Translations under genes and position numbers: made by a program
Notes under the pieces: generated by a model
What the model saw: the letters and a program-made list of their open reading frames with translations, nothing else
Told to the model about the DNA's origin: nothing
Databases searched by the model: none
Shown: positions 1-11,600 of the stretch, piece after piece
Position numbering within the stretch: the first letter of the stretch is position 1
How the letters are laid out: each line of letters begins with the position of its first letter
From: Bradysia coprophila
Taxonomy: Eukaryota > Arthropoda > Insecta > Diptera > Sciaridae
Assembly: GCF_014529535.1 (NCBI RefSeq)
Contig: NC_050736.1
Span: forward strand, 2,170,001 to 2,234,000
Direction of reading: 5' to 3'
Length of the DNA: 64,000 nucleotides

Positions 1-102
1 AATGGGGTAAGAAAATGCGCTGTTCAACAATTCAATAACATCCTCAATAACAACTTCTTTTTCAGCTGCACATATAGCTTCTGCTGTAATAATCAACATC
101 AT
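1..102 (-). CDS. Possible gene fragment running off the left edge
   Basis: On the minus strand a frame starts with two ATGs at 102-97 and stays open to the window edge, giving about 34 residues with acidic helical character (AAEKEVVIEDVIELLNSAF). The same frame is also open upstream to about 190, so the ATG is not certain and this may be an internal exon. I do not recognise it. It lies in the same orientation as the cysteine-rich gene and its decayed copy to the right. The stretch is too short to exclude chance. Confidence 0.2.
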   Translation of the reverse strand, partial: MMLIITAEAICAAEKEVVIEDVIELLNSAFSYPI

Positions 103-253
103 CCGATATTTGAAAATTCGAACGACACGTTTTAAGATGTTGACGAATACCAAAAAAATATTATTTTTTACAGACTCTATACAAAGACACAATAAAAATC
201 CTATGGAATATTTACATTTCATAAATTTATTTTCAATTTAAATTAATCTGTCA

Positions 254-720
254 ATATATGATCCTTCTTACTGCGTAAAATAGCTTCGCAGTTACTGGCA
301 CAAAATGAAACGGCTGCAGAGCCAGATTGGCCCTATGGGCGTTCGGGCGATTCCCGAAGGACCCTTAAATTTTTATATGGATAAAGAGTAACGAAGAGCT
401 TTTCGAAAAATTTCTTCATACCACACTCGAAGTGCTTTTCTGAGCCAGTCCGGCACTGCACGAATGCAAATCCTTTCTCTGTGCAATACCCTTCGATACG
501 CGGATTAGGATTAAAGTTACATAATATGTCCAAACATTCCTACATAATATCTACCGACTCAGAACGAGAAATGAAGGTGAAAAAAGGTGGAGGTCATGTT
601 GTTAATTTTAATCGTAAGTCATTTACAATCAATAAGTTCCAAGTCTGTGCTTGCAACACTGAGAGAAATTTTCTACATGCTATGTGTATATCATTTGTGC
701 CCCCTGTTGAGAAGTGTGGT
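254..720 (-). pseudogene. Decayed 3' half of a duplicated Cys-rich secreted protein gene
   Basis: This segment matches the intact gene at 4599-5054. The shared core around 481-535 still reads as CNFNPNP and RIEGYCTEK on the minus strand, but the WCET part between them is deleted. About 150 bp of unrelated sequence (roughly 320-470) interrupts the reading frame, and the segment for the C-terminal part (254-320) is frameshifted just after the FCA motif. The 5' half of the same copy lies about 2 kb away at 2790-3340, separated by inserted repeat DNA. A functional product is not possible from this copy. Confidence 0.65.
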
Positions 721-1070
721 AAGGTACAGCCGGCTCGAATATAATACGTGCGAGAAGTTCCACAAAGATTTAAAAATATGAATTTCAATGAATTCATCTG
801 CAGTAAACACCATATTAACAGCTTCTAGTAGTTATTATGTATTTTAGCAGCTATTGGTAACAAATATCTCAAATAATAAATTGACTTCTTTGGGAATTGA
901 GCCAACGATCTTTCTAATGTTGCAGTACAGTAAGTTATTTACATTCCACGTACATCACTGCAAATGAAAATATTGTGGATGACTATCCTTCAGTTGTAAT
1001 TTGCAATTTTCACGTAAATACTTCTTTTTTCTAGTTGAAAATTACTTATATTGCACAGTGCAATGGTTTT

Positions 1071-2345
1071 TAGCCCCGTACGAAGTACGAAGGGGCTTAT
1101 AGGATTACGATGCCGTGTGTAATTGATGGAATTCGAAGCAGACGGTAAGGGCAAAGTGTTTGCCTATGTTCATAGATGACGAATCCGCAATAAAAATTTG
1201 GGCCGTCTGTCCGTCACGTCGATATCTTGAGTAAATCAAATCCGATTTCAAATTTTTTCCTGAAAGATAGTCAAAATAGTGAGGCTAAGTTCGAAGATGG
1301 GCATATTCGGGTCGGCCCTTCGTGAGTTAGGGCCACCTAAGTGATTTAAGGTCTTTTGGTGATATTTATGGCAAAATAAACGATGGAAATGTAAATGACA
1401 CGGCAAATGATAGGTATTGTCAATACCAATCCAGGAAAAAAAAGTTTTTTAAAATCGGGTGAGTGGACCGTGAGTTAGGGCCTTAGAAGTGAAAAGCTAC
1501 TAGGGCCCTATGCGTATTTTACATAGAACTCAAGTAAATTTCATTCGTTTTCGTAATTTTTGTGTCATTTGGAAGGTAATCAAAGGCCGAATAGAATGTT
1601 GTTGAAAAAAATTAAATTTGGGTCCTCGGACTAAGGTCGCTACTAGGGCCCTATGCGTATTTTACATACAACTCGAGTAAATTTCATCCGTTTTTCGTAA
1701 TCTTTGTTTCATTTGAAAGATAATCGAACACCGAATAGAATGTTGTTGAAAAAAAAAATTAAATTTGGGTCCTTGGACTAAGGCCGCTACTAGGGCCCTA
1801 TGTGTATTTTACATATAACTCGAGCAAATTTCATCCATTTTTCGTAATTTTTGTTTCATTTGGAAGGTAATCAAAGGCCGAATAGAATGTTGTTGAAAAA
1901 AAATTAAATTTGGGTCCTCGGACTAAGGCCGCTACTAGGGCCTTATGTGTATTTTACATATAACTCGAGCAAATTTCATCCGTTTTCCGTATTTTTTGTT
2001 TCATTTGGAAGGTAATCAAAGGCCGAATAGAATGTAGTTGAAAAAAAAATTAAATTTGGATCCTCGGACTGAGGCCGATACTAGGCCCTATGTGTATTTA
2101 TACTCAATAAATTAAAATTTTAGGGCTATTTGAATTTTTTGTTTTATTTGAAAGGAACGTCGTATGGGGCTTCGTAATTGCGCTATGCGCAATTTCTAAG
2201 ATGTACACATTACATAATAATTTTACTTTAACTACTTTAACCGGCGCATAGGCTTACGGTCAAAATAGGGTAACAGACGCACTAGGGTCACGTACGCAAT
2301 AGATATACGGGTTTGTACGGGGCTCAGTCGCAGCAAACGCTCCGA
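1071..2345. repeat. Inserted repetitive element splitting the Cys-rich gene copy
   Basis: The left end at 1071 is a small palindrome (AGCCCC..GGGGCT around GTACGAAGTACGA). Related words (TACGGGGCT, CGTATGGGGCTTCG) recur near 2165 and 2315, where the element appears to end. It carries the 145-bp tandem array described separately and no reading frame of note. It sits between the two halves of the decayed gene copy, so it, or a larger insertion containing it, arrived after the duplication. The exact ends and the superfamily are not determinable by eye. Confidence 0.5.
1496..2100. repeat. Tandem repeat, about four 145-bp units
   Basis: Units begin with GCTACTAGGGCCCTATG at 1496, 1639, 1786 and 1931, with a diverged fifth start (GATACTAGGCCCTATG) at 2077. 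Each unit contains TAACTCGAG or a close variant, a CATTTGGAAGGTAATC block, a GAATAGAATGTTGTTG block and GGTCCTCGGACTAAGG. Spacing is 143-147 bp; units differ by few substitutions and by A-tract length, so expansion was fairly recent. Confidence 0.85.
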
Positions 2346-2789
2346 CTGTTCTGATGGCTCGTTTAGATTAATTAAGGTTTAATTTAATGTTATTTTCACT
2401 CAAACACGATTTTAAACAATTATTTCTACGGTTTTTCGGGTGTCCGGTTGATACAACATATGAACTTACAAATTCAACATATGCCATGTTAAATACACCG
2501 AAAACGGTACCAAAATTGAGTGACTCAAAAATGCTTTGTCAGTTGTAATTTAAATGGTTTTTCTATTCAATTTGGTGTTTTCATTTTATTTTTAGTGTTA
2601 ACATATTGAAATTAATTGCGACTTGCCAACTTTCGGCACCCTGGACTTTACTTAAATAGTCGAGGAATGCCTCCAAATAAATTTCTAAAAATACAAACTA
2701 ACCAAAATAATTGCTTGTAATTTTGTAATACTTAAACAAAGTAGAAAAAAAAGTTGATTGTCCGAGGATAGGTACGCCTACCCTACGTG

Positions 2790-3340
2790 GAGTATTCTGA
2801 AGTTTCTTTTTCTGGGTGAAGTTCTGCGTGTTTCAAAAAAGATAACAATTTCAAAGTTGCTCTATCAGCTCCAACAGTTTACTATCCGTAATTGCCACAA
2901 AGGCAAGAGCGCGATTAATACTACCGAATTCATGGTATTATTGATCTGAAGCTAACGGTTTTCTTCACGACAATGACATCGCAGTTGAGGAAAGTATCCT
3001 CTTATGTTGCTCACTTGATTCGACTTTTTTTTAAATTTCTTAATCTTTCAATCAATTTCGATTACTAAGTAATATGGATTACCGGTTGAATTTACAAGCA
3101 GAATCAAACTGGCTATGGCTAGTCAAGGCCGCTTAACGAGAATGCGTTTGAAGTTAAGAAGAGTCGCTTTCGAAGTGCGTCAATGTGGTCAATGTTGCAA
3201 AACGAATTCAAATTGTGAAAGTCGACACTATGGATAGTCCGAGCTCCGGGCCTGTTCACAAAATGTGATTATGTGTAAGGGGCTGTCCACAAATGAAGTT
3301 TGCTTTTAGAAGAATTCATTTTATTGAAGTTTTTCTTTGT
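2790..3340 (-). pseudogene. Decayed 5' half and promoter of the duplicated Cys-rich gene
   Basis: This matches 4945-5440, covering exon 1, the 5' leader and upstream DNA of the intact gene. The start ATG (near 2932) and the next few codons are kept, but a one-base deletion in the signal-peptide region shifts the frame and brings an early stop. The TATA-like word of the intact copy (ATAAAAGG) is ATAAGAGG here. So both the coding part and the promoter have decayed. Confidence 0.65.
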
Positions 3341-3445
3341 ATGTAAAGAAAAAAATTCAAAAGTTTAATAAATATGAAATAATGTCATGGTCAGCCCCTA
3401 ACAGACGTCAAATACATGAAGTGCTTTTTTCTTGTTTATCCTATA

Positions 3446-3530
3446 ACATCAGTCAAAAAACCCTTAAAGAGTAAATGTGACGCAAGTGCTTTATCTTACT
3501 TAAAAAATAACGGATTTAGCCCAGGGTGAT
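3446..3530. repeat. Fragment of the CCCTTAAAGGGTAAATGTGACGC repeat family
   Basis: The stretch ATCAGTCAAAAAACCCTTAAA through GTGACGCAAGT matches the terminal inverted repeat of the complete hairpin element at 35264-35568. Only one end is visible here. Confidence 0.5.
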
Positions 3531-3960
3531 GCATTCTGCGCCTGTCCCATGTGTGCCCCTATGATAGGTGTAAGCTGGCTATTAGTAAAGATCACGATAC
3601 GTCAAAAATATTTGGAAAAATAAGAGTGAGAAATGAGATGACAACTCGTGATCTTTGCTTTTGCAAGGAAAAGTTACGCCCTTTACAGTGCAGTTCAAGT
3701 GCCAATAGTATGAGAATCTTTTCTAAATTGAAGTGACACCGATCGTTTTCTGAAATTCGAAAAACAATTGAAATTTGAAGTAGGAAATCTGGCCTTTACA
3801 TTGTAAGGTAAAATGAAAATAAAATGATTGAGTCTGGTTTTTGACAATTCAATTTCAATTCATCATTCTATTTTACATTCGCCTTCCATCGAAAATACGA
3901 CTTTAAATCGAATTCGCATATTAAGAAAATGTCAAAATGTTCACCGCTAACACATAGACA

Positions 3961-4020
3961 AATTTGTAATCTCTAGGGATGAAATATTGGAATTTGTAAT
4001 CTCTAGGGATGAAATATTGG
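3961..4020. repeat. Exact 30-bp tandem duplication
   Basis: Positions 3961-3990 and 3991-4020 are identical 30-bp units containing GTAATCTCTAGGGATGAAAT. Confidence 0.9.
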
Positions 4021-4290
4021 AAATTGATAACCTAGAGTTAACAAACTGGAAAGCGCCGTGTATATGATACAAATCGATCATAATTGTAGTAGACATAGCA
4101 AACTGAGAGACTTCTCTCTCTTCAAAAACGAATGCTGTCAAGAATCGTTGTCGTGTTGTTGCAATATTTTTGTGTGCTATTGAAGTGATCGACATATTTT
4201 GTGTTTGTTTGGTGCTTAGTTTTCGATTAAATTGATAATTTTTGGTGTTTTTCGTGATTTTCGATGAAAGGCGAATGTAAAAGCCATTAA

Positions 4291-4480
4291 ATGACTCGGG
4301 TCGAAAAAGATTTTTAAAAATTCTCGGTGTATGTGTGAGCCTCGAGGGTATTGTAACATTCGAATGCGATTGTGAACCTCGGTAAACCTCGGTTCACAAA
4401 CACGCATTCTCATGTTACAATACCCTCTCAGCTCACACATACACCTCGAATTTTTAAAAATCGTTTTTCGACCCATGTGA
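4291..4480. repeat. Inverted repeat (hairpin), imperfect
   Basis: The left arm runs from CATTAAATGACTCGGGTCGA and the right arm ends TCGACCCATGTGATTTAA. The inner arms share GTGTGAGC / GCTCACAC, GGGTATTGTAACAT / ATGTTACAATACCC and AACCTCGG near the centre at about 4385. The size and shape fit a MITE; no coding. It lies just downstream of the Cys-rich gene. Confidence 0.75.
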
Positions 4481-4598
4481 TTTAAATAACTATTGCTTTC
4501 ATTTTACTGATAATGAAAATCGTTTTTTCACTTTTTCGTTTATTTTTCTCCATTTCTTTCATTCATACAAATTTTGTTTGATATAAATTGATATTATT

Positions 4599-5054
4599 TT
4601 ACAACAAAACTGAGCCAGTGGAAACACAATATCTCTCAATATATGGTTGTATGATCCTTCTTACTGCGTATATAGCTTCGCGGTTACCGGCACAAAATGG
4701 AACGGCTGTAAATGCTTTCTCTGTGCAATACCCTTCGATACGCGCCGTTTCACACCATTCAGCATCGCCAATCGGATTAGGATTGAAGTTACATATGTCC
4801 AAACATTCCATCATAATATCTACCGACTCAGGACAAGAAATGAAGCTGTTATAGAAAATGTGGCTTTATTCAATGTTGTTAATTTATTAATCGTGAGTCA
4901 TTTACAATCTCTCAATAAGTTCCAAGTCTGCGCTTGTCAGCTCTGAATGTTTTAAAAAAGATAACAATTTCAAAGTTGCTCTATCAGCTCCAACAGTTTT
5001 ACCAGCCGTAAATGCCACAAGGGCAATGAGCACGATTAATACTACCGAATTCAT
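4599..5054 (-). CDS. Small secreted cysteine-rich protein, unknown function
   Basis: Two exons: 5054-4906 and 4845-4599, with a 60-bp GT-AG intron (4905-4846, donor GTAAAT, acceptor ATAACAG). The spliced product is 131 residues. Residues 1-18 (MNSVVLIVLIALVAFTAG) are a clear signal peptide. A helical stretch follows (LKLLSFLKHSELTSADLELIER), then a cysteine-rich part with seven cysteines: SCPES, MECLDICNF, EWCET, GYCTEK, PFCAGN and RYCVST. The exon 1 frame is too short to stand out alone; splicing restores one continuous frame across the junction. I do not recognise the family. A decayed copy lies to the left (254-720 plus 2790-3340), so this is one member of a small duplicated family. A TATA-like box lies 65-72 bp upstream of the start. 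It is likely an extracellular protein stabilised by disulfides; no role can be assigned. Confidence 0.7.
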
Positions 5055-5118
5055 GGTATTAAAGATCTGTAGCTAACGGGTTTCTTCACGACAATGACAT
5101 CGAAGTTGAGGAAAATAT

Positions 5119-5126
5119 CCTTTTAT
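5119..5126 (-). promoter_or_regulatory. TATA-like box of the Cys-rich gene
   Basis: On the minus strand the word ATAAAAGG stands about 65 bp upstream of the ATG at 5054, a spacing that allows a 30-40 nt leader. The decayed copy has ATAAGAGG at the matching place. Confidence 0.45.
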
Positions 5127-5439
5127 GTTGCTCACTTGATTCGACTTTTCTTAATCTTTCATTATCCATTTCGATTACGAAGAAATTTGGATTACGGTTG
5201 CATTTAGAAGCAGGACCGCACTGGTTACTAAAGGTCGCCTATATGAAAAGTATAGAAGAATGCGTTTGAAGTTGAAGAGTCGCTTTCGAAATGCGTCAAT
5301 GTAGCAAAACGAATTCAAATTGTGAAAGTCGCCAGTATGGCCAGTCGGGGCCCTGGGCCTGTTCACAAAATGTGATTATTTGTAAGGAGGTGTCCCTTGA
5401 TTTGAAGTTTGTTGAAGTTGCTTTGAGAGGAATTCATTT

Positions 5440-8400
5440 TATTGGCGTTTTTCTTTGCAGTGACTAAAATTCAGGAAATATAATTCATGTGATGGACAGA
5501 CCTTAACAAAATATGTAAGAATAATTTCCCCGAAAAGTACTTACAGTTATTTAATCAGGCATAATTTGTGGTATTTCAAGTGTGATTCTATAATCAGCCA
5601 TGGAAAAGCAAAGATCAATGATAAATTTTATATCACAGGATAAACGGTTTGCTATAATTAAATATTCGGTAAGAGTACTTTTCGTAGAACTGAATATTAT
5701 ACCTATTATACACCTCGATTTGTTATCATTCTCGTTTTGAATTTGCGTCGTGGTTTTTTCACCACCACCAGAGCCCACCATGTCTTTTTCTTAATTAAAA
5801 TGAGGATGTCAGCGTAGCGTTTAAAGTTGTCACTAGTAATAGATATGTATATTTATGCTATACTATTATGCTTAGACTAATTGATAGATTGGCAATACGT
5901 AGACGTGCAACTGAAGCTAAAATAAACCATTACGTTTGTATACCAAAAACAACGGACACAAAATACACGAACGCATCATACGTCGAAACAATAGCACATT
6001 AACAAATTAGTTGGTAAGCAGCCTCATTATCTTATACGTCGTCATACGTATACGAACAGAATAAACAGCCTCGGTGAAGCGGGCTCACTATTCCAAAGGT
6101 ACAAAACTTTATTTTACCAGAAAAACATACTAATCCCCGCTTCATCGAGGCTGTTTAGAGCAGAATACAAACAAAACAAATTTTACAAAGAGGGCGGCGA
6201 GGTCCAGGGGGCGACAGTTTGCGACTGATGTCATAGTAGTTATTTTTTCTTGGTGTGAAAGTTAAACCGAAACTAGTTGTGTCAAAATTTGGTGGCGTTT
6301 TCATGTCTGATATACTATATGCTATTATCCTGTTAGAAGATTATAGATGTTGGAATGGCGTATAATATCTAATAAGATTTGTAATTGCATTCTGCTGTCT
6401 AACGTTACGTACATGTTAAATCATCACTTATTGGTTTAATATATAGCACAGAAAATAAGAATTTCAAACAAATGGTTTGAATTTAATGGAAAGGAAATCC
6501 TGCAACAAAATATTACTGACAATATTATACGGAACCTTTTCAATTCACCAACCATTCACATTATATCACCTTTTACCTTTTTCTTGGATACCAAAGTGAT
6601 TTTCATAAAAACCGTATAAAACGTCGTTTTCTTTATATTTCTCGTACGTTTTCCTACATACACACATCTAGCCACACATGATATCCGGAAGAAGCGCTTC
6701 GGGTAGGAAATTTATATCTGATGGGTGCTTTATAGTAATCCTATCTAATGCGATAGCAGCTGTTTATGTCCATATAAGGGATTTTCATGTATAATAGGCT
6801 ATATCGGTCTATGATATGTGAAATATGGTTGGTAATGTGAATGTATCCAATGAAAAGTCGACGTGAGATTGACTATTAGAGCATTCCGAGTGGCGTCTTT
6901 CAGTGTATAGCCGTGCTTTCATGTTTATTATACCATTAGCTGTGGCATATAGCTTGAATATCAATGGAACAATAACTTTGCCAATTTAATTGTGAGACTT
7001 TACTTGTTCAGATTTAAATATGAGACTTGTGGTTAATCTGTCAGAATAACGGCTAGTAATTTGTTATTGAGATGAGACGATTATGAAGACAGTTTAAGCA
7101 ACAGAAGTTACAGAGTTAATAGTTAAATTCTCAGTAGAAAATAAATTTAGAAATTCCCTGCGTCTGGGGAATATAAAGCTGGACATGATAACAGGGATCG
7201 TTGTTGCCGTATTTTTGTTTATCTGAAGAACTATCAATTTGCCATATAATCGATTCGAAAGTTAATTTGGAAGAGAGGAATGACAGTGTTACAGACGACT
7301 GTCATATGTTATCGACAACGACAGCAATAATAAACGACAAACTTTGACTAATCGGTTATGATATGACGCGAAATCTGCTACTTACCTGCTACTGTGATAG
7401 TTGACTATCATGCATACAAAATTTCATCAAAGTAATCTTTTTCGATTGATTGAATTTCCAACAGTGTAAAATGACTTCCAGATCCTTAATCCCACATAGC
7501 CCATCTTCGAACTTAACATCAGGAATTTAATTCTGCGTCGATTAAGAAAAAAGTAATTGGTTGCTAACTACTCAAGTTATCGTGTTTACAAGCAAAAAGT
7601 TGGGACAAACAATTCCGTTTTTCATAACATTTTATACAACCTACAGGGAAAACATTTCAGGGTATTTTCTGCCATAAGACCCTGACTTACAGTCAAGGGA
7701 ATAGTCATCTTTTCTACCTCTTTACACATTTGTTCCTGGACCCAATACCACATATGGGTTCAGATGGGCTACAGTTCATTCTTCATTCATCGGCGTCAGT
7801 TCTCTTAAGCCTCCAACACAACTCTTTTTACAGCATTCTAAATTCACGCAAACAACATCTTGGTATGATTGGGACTAAAACTATCTTGTTTCCCGTTTCT
7901 TTTCTATTTACTCATTGAAGAGTAAAGAGTATAACCTGAAAGTGAATCATAACTCACCAATCCATAAAATAATCGTCTTTTTTACCTCTTTCCTTTAATT
8001 AAGGTGATACTCTTCATTGAGAAACGGACAAGATAAGAGTAGCGTAAACATACCAAGATTCTCGACGGATTCTCGACCGGTGCAAATTTTCAGGTATAAC
8101 TGAAACCTGACCTGACAGGTTTCAGAAATTCATGTTCAGGTCAGGTCAGTTAATCTTGAAGAAAATTACCTGACCTGATCTGAATTTTCAGATCGCTACA
8201 ATTTTTGAATTTTTGCTTTGTTTGCTTGAGAGCTCGCTCTCTCACGGCTCTCACACGGAGTACTTTTTGTTGAGTGGAAACCATACTTAATTCCACACAC
8301 TTTTCAAACATTTTTCAGCCAGTGGACCGTATGTTATTTTTCAGTCATTTTTCAACGATTTTTTAGGAACTGTGCACTCATCAAAAGGCAAGTTCTTCAG

Positions 8401-8590
8401 CCTCTCTGTCAATTTACTCATTAATGAAACATTTTTGAGTTTAACGGAATTTTTGCATATAATTCAGTGATATAATTCAAGTTTCAGTATAACAACGTGC
8501 AACAACTCGTACATATGTCTACCGAGTGTTTGTAAATAATTTTTGCTTATTATTAATCGTCTAGGAAATTGCAAAATGTAATTTCAATAC
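5440..8590. other. Gene-free stretch with small repeats
   Basis: No gene is supported here. It holds an inverted repeat (6062-6159), a partial copy of the 200-bp MITE family (7287-7370, GTTACAGACGACTGTCAT), an inverted pair near 7870-8040 around CTATCTTGT / ACAAGATAAG with CATTGAAGAGT, and a patch of degenerate CCTGACCTGA words (8096-8190). A word AGTACTTTTTGTTGAGTGG near 8260 recurs near 48280. Confidence 0.6.
6062..6159. repeat. Inverted repeat with 22-bp arms
   Basis: AAACAGCCTCGGTGAAGCGGG on the left pairs with CCCCGCTTCATCGAGGCTGTT on the right with a ~55-bp loop. It is MITE-like in shape. Just to the right (6182-6215) lies GGTCCAGGGGGCGACAG, resembling the G-rich box of the fold-back element at 15695-17075. 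Confidence 0.7.
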
Positions 8591-8600
8591 ATTTTAAACG

Positions 8601-11600
8601 TTAAAAACGTACCCCAGACAAGCTCCATAAACTGTTCGAGAAAAAGTTCGCAGAATTTGACGCACTCTGCAAATTATTTTCGAATAAGTGTAAGAGATCC
8701 TCTACTGTTATATTGCCATCGACGAACGATGACACTTTTTTGTTGTTGTCCATTCTGACAAGTTTTTCTTCAATCGTATCGGCCACCTGTTTATTTCATA
8801 AAAGAATTTAGCAAACCGGACATTATTGAGTGGTGGCATCACACTACTTACGTAAAATTTGTGCACAAATGTCTCTTTCCGTTGTCCCAACCGATGAATT
8901 CGTCCGATTGCCTGCTCCTCCATCGCCAGATTAAGATTGGGTTCAACCAATAATATGTGATTTGCTTGCGTCAAATTGAGACCCGTTGACGCGACGGCCA
9001 ACGGCATTAGCAAAACCTGAGTGGTGTCAGTCTGTGAATGTTGAAAGCAGAAAAACATTTACAAAATTCTCGATTGTGATCACAGAGCGTTTACCCGGTA
9101 TCGATGCCATGTGCCTGTCTTTGTTTTTCCTTTGTCTTTAGAATTGTACAAAATGTACGAAATGCCATTTTGCACAAACTCTGCAGCAAATACTTGTAAC
9201 ATTGCAGCACACTACCAAAACAAACAAGAAAAGGACATTAAAAAAGGACGACTGCAGAAATATACTCACGCTGCAAATGACCAGCGCCTTGTCGTTGGGA
9301 TGATTTCGTTTAATTGTTAGCAAAGTGCGGACAACGCCTTCAACCTTTGTGAATGGATTTCTCCAGATCACCTCGTTTGTAATTTTCAATGATGGAATAT
9401 TCGTTACACTGTGTCTGGAATTGCTAGAGATAAGAAATTATTGGTTTGAGTTTCGCATTTTCTCCAAGCAAAGTAATAATGTAACCGACCTCTGTATATC
9501 CACATTGATGGACAATCGCTTTTCTGTTTTTCTGTTGCAAATAGAACAGCTGAATTCGTCACTATCATTTTCGGCACAGCAGTTGGCGCAGAAAAAATGA
9601 TTGCATGGAAGGAAGATCCACTTCTGCTGAGAATGTTTTACACGGCATTTTTGTTGATTTGAATCAACGATGGTCGAATTGGTACTGTAGCCATATGTCT
9701 TTAGCCCTTTCAGATACATAAGATCTCGAAGGCAATCTTTGAAATCCTGACTGGATTGGTCAATCGATCCCATGTGAGTACGAGTTGAAATCGGCAGTGA
9801 TTGCACAACATTAGGTTTTGCTTCCTGAAGATATTTGTGCATTGCGCTCGTTCGTCTATCGATTTTGTTGAGCCATTCCCAAATGTCCTGGGCGAAAGAT
9901 TGCATGCGAAGGGAGTGAAAATGGAACGAAACAAGAATCGAGATCGAGCTTACCCGGACTTCATTTTGTAGATCACAAAACTGTCCAATGTGCTGCTTAC
10001 CATCATCCAGTATGGTCGCAGGGAATCCACTTTTTTGAGCAAAGCGACAGATCACGTTTAGTATACTCTCCGTCCATGATTTCATCCAGACTTCTTCAAT
10101 CACAAAATCCGATTCCTGTGGTGGACGACTCAGTAGCGATTCGTACTCCGTGAGACTACTTTCAAAGAAGCATAGTCTACACGATGGTGAGCTGACCAAA
10201 CCGTCATTCGGTGCTGGTTGGGAAAGGTGACCGCATTCCAACAGTGACCAGTTCAAATACGTCGGGATAGAGTTCATTGAACCGAGGTCTTGCCAGTTCG
10301 AAAATATTTCTTCTCGCTTGGTTGAAATCGCCAAAAGATTTTTCTTCAAAGTTTCTTGCAGGTTGGTTATCAAGGCATTTCTTGAAGTAATTCAAGAAAA
10401 AATTGAAATCCATGTCGATTGATCGATATAATGTACTTACAATGGTTCGATAGCAGGTTTCTTCAAGGTCATGTATTCAATGGGAATGGTTTTTTTCAGC
10501 GCGACGACGAGATTTTGGAATAGTTCTGTTGCATTTTCGTTGCACTTTATGTACTCAATCGTACGTTTCCACCATGTCCCCTCGTTGACGTCAAAATTTA
10601 CCGTGCGATGTTTGTGTAAAATACCATTCGAAGTGGCAGTAATGTCATTGGTTCTGATTTGCATCAAATTTGCGAGCAGTTCATTGACTCTAGTGTCGTA
10701 CGGTGTCAGTCTTAGTTTTTTGTGAATATCGCTTAAATTAATGAGAGCGTGCAGCAGCTGTAACAACAAGATTTTTGCTCAAATTCCATATAAATTCTGT
10801 GAATTCCTTACGTGAATATCTTCAGTTTTCAATAGATTTCTGTTTTGATCGGCAAGATCGATCGCATGTCTGTATCGTCTGGCTGCAATTTCCAACTCAT
10901 TTTTCATCAAATGCAATCCGGCAAGATCTTGAACGTTTGATTTCAGTTACATCAATGGTATAACTACCAGAATTCAGTCAATACTGTACCATTCAATGCA
11001 ACCATTTGCGTCTTAAACGCCTTCTGGCATTTCATCAGTGCTTGCTTGATGAGCCAGTCAACCAATTCGAAGACATTGAAAGTCAATTTTGCGCCTCGTT
11101 CGATAAATATGTCAACTGCCGCGAACGCTTCCTCATCTAATTGTGGATGAGTGCAAATCTCACGTAGTCTCCGGAATGGCAACAGTTGCTAGAGAAGACA
11201 TTATTCGATTTTTACACGTTGGATCATTGGATCGTGACGAATGTTTATGTTCAGAAAATAGTTTGCAGTATTGGATATTGTTGTTAACGTTACGTCATAC
11301 TTACACTGGTACTCAGCGTATGAATTGATTGATCGGGTTCAATATTACACACAGCTGCTTTGAACTTTTCAATCCAATACACAGCACGTTGATCGTAGAA
11401 ATATCTTTCGGCCGGTGAGAATTCCAAACGATGAATCACCTCCGTTTGCCTCGGCAATCGCAACTAAATCAATGAAAATGAATTTAATTTGACAGACCGA
11501 TCACACCGTAGCCTTCTCCATTACCTGGTCCTGAACGAATTCTTTCTCAGTTCGCCAAAATATTTTCCCAAACAGATTGGTAGTGATAGCGACCTGGCTG

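Noticed and set aside
5551-5781. 76-codon minus-strand frame with an ATG and a Gly-rich start
   Set aside because: No homology recognised, no splice partner or promoter; left out as unsupported.
9888-9953. 66-bp in-frame segment within the SHPRH RING region as coding
   Set aside because: It is flanked by GTAAGC and TCGCCCAG and removal joins conserved residues (EVR to DIWEWL); it reads through only because its length is a multiple of three without stops.
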